Shown here in pieces: positions 42,754 through 51,135 of a stretch of DNA of 64,000 nt (position 1 is its first letter; every line of letters begins with the position of its first letter). A program made the translations under genes and the position numbers. The notes under the pieces are model-generated. The model was not told where the DNA came from. It saw only the letters and a list, made by a program, of their open reading frames with translations, and did not search any database. Location of the stretch: assembly GCA_016124855.1 (NCBI GenBank), contig WGMX01000059.1, positions 35,016-99,015 on the forward strand. The letters are read 5' to 3'. This DNA is from Anaerolineaceae bacterium (GTDB lineage Bacteria; Chloroflexota; Anaerolineae; Aggregatilineales; Phototrophicaceae).

Positions 42754-44577
42754 TTAATAGACACGTTCTTTGGGCAAGAAACGCGGGTCTTCAGCCGCCA
42801 ATGACATGTCTACTTTTTTATCGGTATTCAATTCAACCGGCGGTGTATCGACACCATAGGGATCATCGCTTTTACGGTAAGCCAGCGTATGCACCAGCCA
42901 GTTTTCGTCATCGCGATTGGGGTAATCTTCGCGACTGTGACCACCACGGCTTTCTTTACGCAGCTCGGCGCTTAATGCTGTTGCCTCTGCCAAGTCGAGC
43001 AAACAGCCGAGTTCCCATGCTTCCATGACGTCGGTGTTGAATTGGAAACCGTTATCATCCACGCTAAGATCAGTGCGGTACAGGTGACGCAGTTCATGCA
43101 ATCCTTCTACCGCTTCATGTAGTTCTTTTTCAACACGGAAGACACCCACCTTTTCCATCATCATTTCCTGCATTTTCTTACGCAGGGTATAAGGTTTAGT
43201 CTTGCCCTTACTGGAACGAATACGCTTGAATTCAGCCTCGGCTTCAGCAGTTGGATTAGCAGGCAACGGTACAAAGTCGGCAGTCTTAACGTACTTGGCA
43301 ATCTGCATACCACCGCGCCGTCCGAACACCACCAAATCCACCAGCGAGTTTGTGCCGAGACGGTTGGCACCATGCACACTGACGCAGGCGGCCTCACCCG
43401 CCGCATACAATCCCGGCAGCACCGTCCAGTTGGCATCGGTGACGACTTCGGCTTCAATGTTGGTAGGAATGCCACCCATCGCATAATGGGCTGTGGGTTG
43501 AATGGGCATAGGCTCGGTCAACGGATCAACGCCGACATACGTCCGGCACAGGTCGAGGGTTTCTGCCAGTGCTTGAGCGATGTAAGCATCATCGACGCGG
43601 CGGGTTTCGCCTGCTTCCGCTAAATAACGGTTGATGGTTGAAGGTCGTGCATCCAGATGCACATAATTCTTACCGCCAATACCTTTACCCTCGCGCAGCT
43701 CCATATAAATGGCACGGCTGACGACATCACGGCTGGCAAGGTCTTTAATCTTCGGCGCGTACTTCTCCATGAAACGTTCACCGTTTTTGTTGATCAGTAC
43801 GCCGCCTTCGCCGCGAATACCTTCTGTGAGCAGCACACCTAAACCATATAATCCGGTGGGATGAAACTGGTAGAATTCCATATCCTGCATCGGTATGCCG
43901 CGACGATAAAGCGCCGCTGCGCCGTCTCCGGTCAAGCTGTGCGCGTTGCTGGTAATTTGCCAGACACGTCCCCATCCGCCGGTCGCGAACATGGTGGCCT
44001 TGCCGTGAAAAATGTGGAACTCGCCTGTTCCAAGCTGGATGGCGACCACGCCGACGCAAGCGCCTTGATTCATGATGACATCCACGACATGAAATTCGTC
44101 GTAGAAGCGCACTTCATTCTTGATGCACTGCTGGTAAAGTGTTTGCAAAATCATGTGACCGGTGCGGTCAGCGGCGTGGCAGGCACGGCGTACCGGCTTT
44201 TCGCCAAAGTTGCTGGTGTGACCACCGAAGCGGCGCTGGCTGATACGGCCTTCGGGTGTGCGGTCGAAGGGCAAACCCATATGTTCCAGTTCAACGACCG
44301 CGTCAATCGCGTTTTCGGCGAGGATTTTAGCGGCGTTCTGGTCGGCTAGATAATCACCGCCTTTAACCGTATCGTAAGCGTGCCACAACGGCTTATCTTC
44401 ATCCAAGTTGCCCAGTGCCGCGCCGATGCCACCCAATGCTGCGCCGGTGTGGCTGCGGGTGGGGTACAACTTGCTGACAACGGCAACGTTCGCGCCACCT
44501 TTGCTGGCGTAGAGTGCAGCCATTAAGCCTGCTCCCCCTGCGCCTACAATAATGGCATCAAATTGATGCGTCTGCAT
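42754..44577 (-). CDS. sdhA: succinate dehydrogenase flavoprotein subunit
   Basis: A 607-residue enzyme that oxidises succinate to fumarate. The FAD Rossmann site is IIVGAGGAGLMAAL (residues 9-22); covalent FAD attachment is expected on H43 in YPTRSHTGAALGGI. The dicarboxylate site includes FYQFHPTGLYGLGVLLTEGI and RGEGG; HANRLGTNSLVDLVVFGRR lies near 395. C-terminal helices contain the RKESRGGHSREDYPNRDDE segment typical of SdhA. All catalytic parts are intact. It follows sdhC after 116 bases that carry a REP-like hairpin. Confidence 0.97.
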   Translation of the reverse strand: MQTHQFDAIIVGAGGAGLMAALYASKGGANVAVVSKLYPTRSHTGAALGGIGAALGNLDEDKPLWHAYDTVKGGDYLADQNAAKILAENAIDAVVELEHMGLPFDRTPEGRISQRRFGGHTSNFGEKPVRRACHAADRTGHMILQTLYQQCIKNEVRFYDEFHVVDVIMNQGACVGVVAIQLGTGEFHIFHGKATMFATGGWGRVWQITSNAHSLTGDGAAALYRRGIPMQDMEFYQFHPTGLYGLGVLLTEGIRGEGGVLINKNGERFMEKYAPKIKDLASRDVVSRAIYMELREGKGIGGKNYVHLDARPSTINRYLAEAGETRRVDDAYIAQALAETLDLCRTYVGVDPLTEPMPIQPTAHYAMGGIPTNIEAEVVTDANWTVLPGLYAAGEAACVSVHGANRLGTNSLVDLVVFGRRGGMQIAKYVKTADFVPLPANPTAEAEAEFKRIRSSKGKTKPYTLRKKMQEMMMEKVGVFRVEKELHEAVEGLHELRHLYRTDLSVDDNGFQFNTDVMEAWELGCLLDLAEATALSAELRKESRGGHSREDYPNRDDENWLVHTLAYRKSDDPYGVDTPPVELNTDKKVDMSLAAEDPRFLPKERVY

Positions 44578-44651
44578 TCCAATAAACTCCTCAAGTTAGC
44601 GGTTGGCAATTGGCTCATCATCAACCGTCTAAATTTTTAATATCTTAATCC

Positions 44652-44677
44652 GGGCGCACAGCCGTGCGCCCCTACGA
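44652..44677. repeat. REP-like hairpin with CTACGA foot
   Basis: GGGCGCAC and GTGCGCCC (44652-44671) form an 8-bp stem with loop AGCC, followed by CCTACGA. It lies between sdhC and sdhA and could modulate read-through or message stability within the operon. Confidence 0.7.
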
Positions 44678-44693
44678 ACGATAACCGCTGCGG

Positions 44694-45734
44694 TTATTGA
44701 TGCAAATTGGCGGCGGCGTTCTTGGCGATTTCGAGCGCACCGCTGTCGATGGTGCTGAGCAGTGCCAAGCAGCCGAGCGTCAGCAAGATCACCGCACCGA
44801 TGACGCACAGGTAAACCGATGCACGCTTCAAGAACGGGCTGAAGGATGTGTAATCTGTCAGTACCAAGCGCAAGCCGTTGAAACCGTGTACGACGACTAA
44901 CGCGATCAAGGCGAAGTCGTAGACGCGCCAAACGGCGACACCTGCCAGCAAGAACCCCCAGCGATCCGCGACAAATTCAACCGATGTACCGGAAGCGTTG
45001 GCGACCGTTGTTCCGACCACTGTATGACCGGCGGCGGTGATATCGAACACGCCTTGAATGATATGCATCATCGCCAAGTGACCGAACACCAACGGGATAA
45101 TAATGATGCCGCTGACACGCATGAAGCGCCACCAGAAGCGCTCGATGCCGCTGCCATGCATGGCGATAACACGTTTGCTGGTCAAGGGATCAATGGTGAC
45201 CTTCTTCGAACCGCCGCCCCCGACCAAACCAAACACGGCTGACAGCAGCAGCGCGGCGATCACGGCGACTGCGATGCCGGCGACGAAAGGCAGTTGGGCG
45301 CGAAGGACTTCTAACAAGCCCAGCACCTTACTATCGGGGTCTTGATAAAAGCGCAGGACATGACCGAACATCAGGAAGAAAACAGGCACAAGGATGATGA
45401 CTGTGCCGCCCAGCACATACATGGCTGCCCGCTGCTGGTATTTCCACCAGACAGGCTTGTAATCAATGATGGCGATACGCAAGCCGTTGAGGGCGTGGTA
45501 AACCACACAGGCCACGAGGCCGAATTCACCGATGGTAAAAAGTGGTGTTTGGTAGGTGGCAATCGCTTCCACATACAACTGGGGATAAAACACTGCCCAA
45601 GAGGTATCGATGACATGCAGTGTTAGAAACAGTACAACCCCCAATCCCGTGATGCGATGCAGCACCCAACTCCACTGACCGAGCGCACCCTTATAGCGCA
45701 TCGTCTCGGTTAAAGTCAGTACGAGCGAAGTCAA
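44694..45734 (-). CDS. sdhC: succinate dehydrogenase cytochrome b subunit, SdhC-SdhD fusion
   Basis: A 346-residue membrane anchor about twice the length of a usual SdhC. The first half has WSWVLHRITGLGVVLFLTLHV, with heme-ligand-type His and the SdhC R-I-T-G signature, and ends with ALNGLRIAIIDYK; the second half has FWWRFMRVSGIIIIPLVFGH, MMHIIQGV and VHGFNGLRLVLTDY. The repeat of the H-x-x-NGLR-x-x-x-D-Y element in each half indicates fusion of two anchor subunits, as seen for the type with two b hemes. The TTG start at 45732-45734 has AAGGAG seven bases upstream. Confidence 0.88.
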   Translation of the reverse strand: MTSLVLTLTETMRYKGALGQWSWVLHRITGLGVVLFLTLHVIDTSWAVFYPQLYVEAIATYQTPLFTIGEFGLVACVVYHALNGLRIAIIDYKPVWWKYQQRAAMYVLGGTVIILVPVFFLMFGHVLRFYQDPDSKVLGLLEVLRAQLPFVAGIAVAVIAALLLSAVFGLVGGGGSKKVTIDPLTSKRVIAMHGSGIERFWWRFMRVSGIIIIPLVFGHLAMMHIIQGVFDITAAGHTVVGTTVANASGTSVEFVADRWGFLLAGVAVWRVYDFALIALVVVHGFNGLRLVLTDYTSFSPFLKRASVYLCVIGAVILLTLGCLALLSTIDSGALEIAKNAAANLHQ

Positions 45735-45918
45735 AGTTATACTCCTTAGTCCAAAAAATGGGGGGCAAGAAACCATTTTTGAGCGATTACGTGGATGGGT
45801 TAATTATAGCACCGCTTAAGAGTGACGCAACGGTTTGTCGGCTATGGTGCTAGTGCCAATCGGGATTGAGGCTAAAGGTCACGATTTGGTTAGCTGTTTG
45901 TCATAAGCAGCATTATGG

Positions 45919-45982
45919 TTTGCGCCGCATCGGGCTAAAGCCGCGATGCTACCCATCAGACAAGTCTGCTAAAGCGACTTCA
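45919..45982. repeat. 65-bp dispersed repeat, copy 3
   Basis: TTTGCGCCGCAT, GGGCTAAAGCCGCGATGCTA, CCATCAGACAAGTCTGCTAA and GCGACTTC; clearly the same family as 20537-20601. It lies 25 bases beyond the stop codon of the truncated AMP-binding gene. Confidence 0.7.
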
Positions 45983-46006
45983 AAACCTGTGCATCAGTAT
46001 GATTAT

Positions 46007-47005
46007 TTAGCTGTTAGTAATCACTGGAAACGGAAACATCGCCGTGAATTGTTTGATGAGGTCAGTAGCCCTAGCTCCATTGGGACAATAAATGTGGCGT
46101 AGCTGCTTGATATCCTGCTGATAAACACCCTCGCCATAAATCGGTTTGCCAGCGGCTTTTTGCTGTCGCGCAAAATCTATGAGTCGTATGATGTCGTCGG
46201 TACTTAAGCAAGCAATGTGTAAACGAGAAGCGGCAATCTCGCGCCAGAAGGCTTGGGCCTCGAAAGGTATACCGATTGTCAGTGAACCACCGACCAACAG
46301 AACGGCCACAAATACGGACATTATGTTCAATACTAAATAATGGGGGTATTGAATACCTGATAACTGGAAATAGCTAATAAGACGTTGGTTGCCCGTAATT
46401 GCCTGCTTATAGGCTAAAGTCTCGGCAGCAGTCAGCAACTCCCCTTGAGTGACGGTTAGAATGGAATTGTCATAGTTGATTGAGAAAAACGCCGCTGTAT
46501 CAAGTATCGGCTCAGCATGATCATTGAAAAAACTATTTGGCATATTGCGAACTAAGGTGTTGAAAAGAGGATAATCTGAGGATGGTTTGCCACCTATTTG
46601 AATTGAAAGAGTATCTTTCGAGAGTCTGTGTTGAGCAACGTAATTAAACATAGGATACTCTGGGTCGTCATGTTGGCGAAGAAATTGTGCTTTTACGGGC
46701 ACATTATTCACTTCTTTTCGCCACTCTACGCCATAGGGTGCAACGACTGCTCCCACGAACCAACAAGCCGTGAGCAAAACGGCAGTGTCAGCAGGTTCGT
46801 CATCAAAAATAGCGACCACATCCCCCGGTTTGATGCCCAAATCTTCTTGCAAGAAGTTGGCCGTTTGATGACAACGCGCGCTGAACTCGCCATACGAGAG
46901 TTCTTCGCGGCCTTCATTGCTGATGACGGTCAGGAAGATTTTCTCCGGCGAGACTTTGTTGTGGAGTGACAGCACTTGGCGGATGTTGGTAAAGGGTAGG
47001 TTCAT
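46007..47005 (-). CDS. truncated, motif-less AMP-binding (ANL) protein
   Basis: A 332-residue protein matching only the N-terminal domain of acyl-CoA synthetases (about 500-550 residues). Family features are LSYGEFSARCHQTANFLQED, LGIKPGDVVAIFDDEPADTA and LLTACWFVGAVVAPYG. The adenylation P-loop, normally YTSGTTGxPKG, is replaced by SINYDNSILTVTQGEL, and the reading frame ends at PFPVITNS, just where the Y-G-x-T-E motif and the C-terminal domain should follow. It therefore cannot adenylate substrate in the usual way; it is either decayed or a binding pseudo-enzyme. The start used is the ATG at 47005; it lacks a strong ribosome-binding site. Confidence 0.6.
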   Translation of the reverse strand: MNLPFTNIRQVLSLHNKVSPEKIFLTVISNEGREELSYGEFSARCHQTANFLQEDLGIKPGDVVAIFDDEPADTAVLLTACWFVGAVVAPYGVEWRKEVNNVPVKAQFLRQHDDPEYPMFNYVAQHRLSKDTLSIQIGGKPSSDYPLFNTLVRNMPNSFFNDHAEPILDTAAFFSINYDNSILTVTQGELLTAAETLAYKQAITGNQRLISYFQLSGIQYPHYLVLNIMSVFVAVLLVGGSLTIGIPFEAQAFWREIAASRLHIACLSTDDIIRLIDFARQQKAAGKPIYGEGVYQQDIKQLRHIYCPNGARATDLIKQFTAMFPFPVITNS

Positions 47006-47068
47006 GTGGGCTTGATTCTTGGGATATATAACCCAATATTGGGATAAATGGTCGTTTGGGAAATCGAA

Positions 47069-47110
47069 AAGTGACAAGTTTCAAGTAGCAAGATACAAGG
47101 TTGAAGAAAA
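47069..47110. repeat. heptamer array AAGNNNN x6
   Basis: AAGTGAC, AAGTTTC, AAGTAGC, AAGATAC, AAGGTTG, AAGAAAA: six units of exact 7-bp period, upstream of the truncated AMP-binding gene and followed at once by a REP-like element. Confidence 0.7.
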
Positions 47111-47113
47111 TCA

Positions 47114-47137
47114 GGGCACACAGCCGTGCGCCCCTAC
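47114..47137. repeat. REP-like hairpin with CTAC foot
   Basis: GGGCACAC and GTGCGCCC with loop AGCC, one mismatch in the stem, followed by CCTACA. Nearly the same as the copy at 44652-44677. Confidence 0.65.
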
Positions 47138-47153
47138 AAATGGTTATCGCGAT

Positions 47154-48146
47154 TTAGTATGGTCGGTTTTTCTCCGGTTTGACGGCGCTAATCCATTGGT
47201 CGGAGAACCAACCGGTGACATCCGGTCGTGAGAGAATTTGAATACGCCACCAATTGTAACCATCGGCACAGACAGGGCCATCAATGATGGTGAAGCCGAT
47301 GCCATCCAACAAAGTCGCGCTGATTTCCGAATTCAAGGTGGGCGCGACACGCATATTCTTGGGAATCTGATCGATGTACTGTACGTATCCCGTTAAGCCA
47401 ACACGCAAGAGTTTAGCTGGTCCACAAAATGGTGTAGCGGTGGCGTTAGGGTCTTCTAATAAGGTGATGCCTTCCGCGCCATCGGCTACCCATCCGGTAT
47501 ATGAGACGTTCAATACGGTGACACGGATTTTCCACCAATTGTAGCCGTTTAAGCAGCGCGGGCCATCGAGGACATCGGCTATTGAGTCAGCGGGGGCAAC
47601 CGTCATCACCAAACCATCGACACTCGGTTCTTGATGCACTTTCAACCCCAAACGCAGTTGTGTCACCTGTCCGATGGTTAAATCGACGCTGGCATTACAA
47701 AAGCTGCCTGCGGGTGGCGGGCCGGGACGTATCCAATATTGAGCGGGAGTGCCTTCGGCAACCCAACCGTCATTGCCGGGGCCGCTGACCTTCCACCAGT
47801 TATAGCGTTGATTGCTGCACACGGGTCCATCGGTGATGATGACCACCACCTGTTTTTGGTAATAGTTAACCCAAGGACTTGATTCGTTTGGTTCATTGCG
47901 CACGTATAAACCGCCGCTCACATAAGCTGACTGTCCCTTGACCATTGGCAGCGGTGTGGCACATCCCGGTGTGGGAACGGGTGTCAAAGTCGTGACGTAG
48001 AACATGGTGGGGGCAGCGGTCACCACGTAACCAATAGGCGTAATCGTCGGGATAGGAGTTGCTGTCTGGGCAGAAACCAGCGAGGTTAACCCCGCCAACA
48101 GGGCAATCAATAGGAGCGATAAGGGGATGAACAGGCGTTTGAACAT
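47154..48146 (-). CDS. secreted protein with three bacterial SH3 domains
   Basis: A 330-residue protein with a signal peptide cleaved near VSAQT (residue 27), a Pro/Thr-rich linker (about 28-62), and three SH3b repeats at about 68-140, 150-240 and 245-328. Each repeat has a DGPVC or DGPRC element followed by YNWWKV, YNWWKI or YNWWRI and a terminal GW segment; the paired Cys residues probably form disulphides. Such domains bind peptidoglycan or other wall polymers. There is no catalytic domain. GAGGAGATTTCGCT precedes the ATG. Confidence 0.87.
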   Translation of the reverse strand: MFKRLFIPLSLLLIALLAGLTSLVSAQTATPIPTITPIGYVVTAAPTMFYVTTLTPVPTPGCATPLPMVKGQSAYVSGGLYVRNEPNESSPWVNYYQKQVVVIITDGPVCSNQRYNWWKVSGPGNDGWVAEGTPAQYWIRPGPPPAGSFCNASVDLTIGQVTQLRLGLKVHQEPSVDGLVMTVAPADSIADVLDGPRCLNGYNWWKIRVTVLNVSYTGWVADGAEGITLLEDPNATATPFCGPAKLLRVGLTGYVQYIDQIPKNMRVAPTLNSEISATLLDGIGFTIIDGPVCADGYNWWRIQILSRPDVTGWFSDQWISAVKPEKNRPY

Positions 48147-48269
48147 AGCGAAATCTCCTCGATAATCCCTATTGTAGCGGATTTGGAGAAAGCTGCATGA
48201 CGAAGGGCTGCTTGTGGCTTAGCGCGTCTGATTGTTTAATAGAGGTAGATGATTTTTAGGAGGCATTCT

Positions 48270-48848
48270 ATGCGTATCATCCTCGGTATTGTGCTGATGA
48301 TTGTCGGTTTTGTAGCTTTATTCGGCATCATTGTTATTCCGGTTTTGCCGCCGACAGAAGATAATGTCTCCGTCAATAATTATTTGCAGCAGCTTTTATG
48401 TAACCCCGGCGAAAAATTTGTGCGTGAACAGTACCAAACGCATGACTCGGACGGCACGGGCTATTCGATGACTCCGTACTGCGTGAACAGCGAACGCCAA
48501 CGGGAAGATGTCACCGGTAAGTGGGTGTTGTATGGGGGTGGCGGATTTACGCTGTTTTTTCTGCTCGGCCTCGTATTGACCATTAGCGGAGCAAAAGGGG
48601 CAGTGCAAAGTCAAATCAACACGTTTATTCCGCAGTATTCAAGCGGTTCGGTCAATGGGGTAGGCATTACCCTCGATGGCCTCACTTCAGAAAAATTACA
48701 GTCGTTGAAAACCCAGATGCAAGCCTTTTCTACGGGCGGCGATTTGACAACAAAGCTCCGGCAGATCCAAGAGGCCAAAGATAAGGGGCTGATTTCGAGC
48801 GATGAGTATGACCGTCTGCGCCAGCGGATTCTGGATGATGTGACGTAA
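48270..48848 (+). CDS. membrane protein with C-terminal SHOCT domain
   Basis: A 192-residue protein with an N-terminal helix (IILGIVLMIVGFVALFGIIV), an exposed loop of about 65 residues with Cys pair, a second helix (GGGGFTLFFLLGLVLTISGA) and a C-terminal SHOCT-type module (TKLRQIQEAKDKGLISSDEY, then DRLRQRILDDV). SHOCT motifs are short oligomerisation or regulatory pieces in small membrane proteins. Function is unknown. The start at 48270 has AGGAGG upstream; an in-frame ATG at 48249 is less likely. Confidence 0.75.
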   Translation: MRIILGIVLMIVGFVALFGIIVIPVLPPTEDNVSVNNYLQQLLCNPGEKFVREQYQTHDSDGTGYSMTPYCVNSERQREDVTGKWVLYGGGGFTLFFLLGLVLTISGAKGAVQSQINTFIPQYSSGSVNGVGITLDGLTSEKLQSLKTQMQAFSTGGDLTTKLRQIQEAKDKGLISSDEYDRLRQRILDDVT

Positions 48849-48939
48849 GGCAATCGTAATTGGCAAAATGGTCTAGCGGATGGATTCCCGATTCTGCGGT
48901 ATGGTCTAGCAAAATTTATCAAAAATCGGAGCTTTATTT

Positions 48940-49731
48940 ATGTTGTCACAGTCCCAAGTTGATTTTTACAACGAGAACGGATATTTACATGTGCCAGAGG
49001 TTTTTAGTAAGGCAGAGACCGATGAACTTTCCGACGAACTAGACCGGTTAGTGCAGGAGTGGGCGTTCACCAGCGAAGGTTGGACGGGGCCGTGGCGACA
49101 GGCTTATATGGATGTTGAGACGGAGAAAAAGTCTAAGCTAACGGCGATGCATGACCTGCAATTTTACTCAGCGGCATGGCTGCGGGCGGTGACTCATGTG
49201 CGGCTGGTGGAAGTCCTCGGCGACATTCTAGGGCCGAATGTCGAGCTTCATCATTCGACGCTGCACATCAAGCCGCCACAGACTGGACATCCGTTTCCGA
49301 TGCATCAAGACAATCCGTTTTATATGCATAGCAACGGTCAGTATGTGGATGTGCTGGTTCACCTCGATGATACCTTCCACGAGAACGGCGAAATTCGCTT
49401 TCTGGCGGGTTCAAACAAACTCGGCGCGCTGGAACATGTGACGCGCATGCCGGATGGCAAACCGTGTACACCACACCTGCCAACATCAGAATGGCCGCTT
49501 GAAGATACCGTTCCGGTTCCGGCTAAACGTGGTGATGTGGTGCTGTTCAGCATCTACACCATTCACGGCTCGTATATGAATACTACTCGCCAGCCGCGCC
49601 GCTTGGTAAGGGTTGGCTACCGTGATCCGCAAAACATCCAGATTGAAGGTCAAAGCTGTGGTCGTCCCGGTTTGATGGTGAAGGGCTATCGCAACCGCCG
49701 CGAAGGACAGCCGCTGTTTCCGGAGAGCTAG
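48940..49731 (+). CDS. phytanoyl-CoA dioxygenase (PhyH) family protein
   Basis: A 263-residue Fe(II)/2-oxoglutarate-dependent oxygenase. The facial triad is visible: the H-x-D in PFPMHQDNPFYMH (near residues 125-129) and the distal His in YTIHGSYMN (near 210), with Arg in RRLVRVGYRDP for 2-oxoglutarate. The first residues (SQVDFYNENGYLHVPEVFS) are the usual PhyH start. These enzymes hydroxylate or halogenate small molecules or lipids; the substrate is not decidable. It ends at a perfect palindrome that probably terminates both this and the convergent gene. Confidence 0.9.
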   Translation: MLSQSQVDFYNENGYLHVPEVFSKAETDELSDELDRLVQEWAFTSEGWTGPWRQAYMDVETEKKSKLTAMHDLQFYSAAWLRAVTHVRLVEVLGDILGPNVELHHSTLHIKPPQTGHPFPMHQDNPFYMHSNGQYVDVLVHLDDTFHENGEIRFLAGSNKLGALEHVTRMPDGKPCTPHLPTSEWPLEDTVPVPAKRGDVVLFSIYTIHGSYMNTTRQPRRLVRVGYRDPQNIQIEGQSCGRPGLMVKGYRNRREGQPLFPES

Positions 49732-49752
49732 ACTGGCATAATCCATGAAATT

Positions 49753-49778
49753 GGGGCGCAAGGCCTTGCGCCCCTACA
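49753..49778. repeat. perfect REP-like palindrome with CTAC foot; probable bidirectional terminator
   Basis: The 22 bases at 49753-49774 are a perfect palindrome (arms GGGGCGCAAGG and CCTTGCGCCCC) followed by CTACA. It lies between two convergent genes, 22 bases after one stop and 10 bases from the other. Confidence 0.75.
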
Positions 49779-49787
49779 CATGCCGAA

Positions 49788-50603
49788 TCAATTAATCGGT
49801 TCGTCGTTGACCTTCACCAAATCAGCGCTGACGTAGCCTTCTCCGTCGTTATAACCGATGCGGAACCAACCCTTTTCCTCACTGCGGATGATAAACGATT
49901 CGCCTGTTTCGATGCTGCCAATCACATCGGTATCCGTGCCAGCACCGGCCCGAACATTTACGGTCGTGGTTGGCGTCAGGTAGCGCACTGTATTTTCAGG
50001 CGTGGGTGCTGCTTCGGCGGAAGCGGTGTAAGACTCTTTCAGCAAATCCTGAATTGCGGCTTCAGTTGTGTCGTAGCCCCCTTCACCGATGTGGGTATAA
50101 CGCACATGACCCTGCTTGTCGATGAGGTAAACTGTCGGCCAATAGCGATTGGCCCATGCGCTCCATGTCGCGCCGGTGTTGTCCTGCGTAACGGCATAGG
50201 TGATGCCCAAATCCGGCAGCGCTTTGCGGACGTTGGCGATATCGCGTTCATAACTGAATTCAGGGAAATGGTTGCCGATAACCACCAAACCTTGATCGGC
50301 ATATTTGGTGTGCCAATCTTGGACGTAGGGGGTGATGTGGATGCAGTTGATGCAGGCGAAAGTCCACATATCGACCAGCACGACGCTGCCGCGCAGGTTA
50401 GAAAGCCGCAGTGGAACATCGGTGTTTAGCCAGCTTTCATTGGTAAATTCGGGGGCTGCGCCAAAATCGGGCAGGCTCGACGTATAATCTGTTTGCGAGT
50501 CAGGAGGTACTGCGGGCTGCGTCGGGACAGGAGTGGGATTGACCTGTGCTAAGACTACCGCCCCTGCCAAAAAAGTTGTGATACCGATGAGTAATAGTTT
50601 CAT
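49788..50603 (-). CDS. exported thioredoxin-like protein with C-terminal SH3 domain
   Basis: A 271-residue protein with a signal peptide (about 1-20) and a Pro-rich linker. Residues about 45-190 form a thioredoxin fold of the DipZ/TlpA type with active site VDMWTFACINCIHITPY (C-x-x-C) and the cis-Pro loop YWPTVYLIDKQG. Residues about 205-267 are a bacterial SH3 domain (TTVNVRAGAGTDTDVIGSI, KGWFRIGYNDGEGYVSADLV). It should act outside the cell in thiol exchange and be held at the wall by SH3. The start at 50603 (MKLLLIG) has AGAGGT upstream; a GTG two codons earlier is possible. Confidence 0.9.
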   Translation of the reverse strand: MKLLLIGITTFLAGAVVLAQVNPTPVPTQPAVPPDSQTDYTSSLPDFGAAPEFTNESWLNTDVPLRLSNLRGSVVLVDMWTFACINCIHITPYVQDWHTKYADQGLVVIGNHFPEFSYERDIANVRKALPDLGITYAVTQDNTGATWSAWANRYWPTVYLIDKQGHVRYTHIGEGGYDTTEAAIQDLLKESYTASAEAAPTPENTVRYLTPTTTVNVRAGAGTDTDVIGSIETGESFIIRSEEKGWFRIGYNDGEGYVSADLVKVNDEPIN

Positions 50604-50672
50604 AACCACCTCTACTGAATTGTTTCAGTGCTAATGAAACCAACAACTTATTACAGAGCGGTAACGAAAGTA

Positions 50673-50996
50673 TTACGTGCTGGCCTGATTTTGAGTTTGT
50701 AACCATGACTCGTAGTCGGCTTCGGTGACGAGTGTGCCGCCCAAAATCTCGGTATTTTTGAGACGCTTTTGTGAGTCGTATTCGAGCAGCAGTTCAGCCG
50801 TGCGGGTACATTTATAGTCCGTTCCACGCGCGCTCTTGCGGACGAAATAGCCTTCATTGTCATCATTCTGGCTGAGTTCGTTCATGGTATCGACGCGGAT
50901 ACGGACGATTTCAGTGCAGCCGGTCGGTTTGACGTAATAGAACTGTCCACGCTCTTTGGGTGCGCCGCCGCTAAATAGTTTTTTGAAAAATTCCAT
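50673..50996 (-). CDS. conserved-looking hypothetical protein
   Basis: A 107-residue soluble protein not recognised. It starts MEFFKKLFSGG, a basic-amphipathic end that could touch the membrane, and continues with strands (QFYYVKPTGCTEIVRIRVDT; EGYFVRKSARGTDYKCTRTA) and a C-terminal LLLEYDSQKRL and TEADYESWL. Two Cys residues (near 27 and 63) may bind a metal or form a disulphide. The pattern of a small beta domain with a helical end looks well conserved in codon use. It is the gene downstream of rpsD, but separated by a terminator. Confidence 0.6.
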   Translation of the reverse strand: MEFFKKLFSGGAPKERGQFYYVKPTGCTEIVRIRVDTMNELSQNDDNEGYFVRKSARGTDYKCTRTAELLLEYDSQKRLKNTEILGGTLVTEADYESWLQTQNQAST

Positions 50997-51083
50997 GCTG
51001 CCTAACCTTATCTACAAAAATCAACATGTGGCTATTATAGCGAGTGAGATGCGAGAGAACATGACCATTTGCTAAGAATCAAA

Positions 51084-51108
51084 ATGCCCTGTCGCGCTGA
51101 CAGGGCAT
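51084..51108 (-). terminator. terminator of rpsD
   Basis: A perfect 10-bp stem (ATGCCCTGTC / GACAGGGCAT) with a 5-base loop, followed on the minus strand by TTTGATT. Confidence 0.85.
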
Positions 51109-51135
51109 TGAACAGACATCATTGGGCTGACCGGA

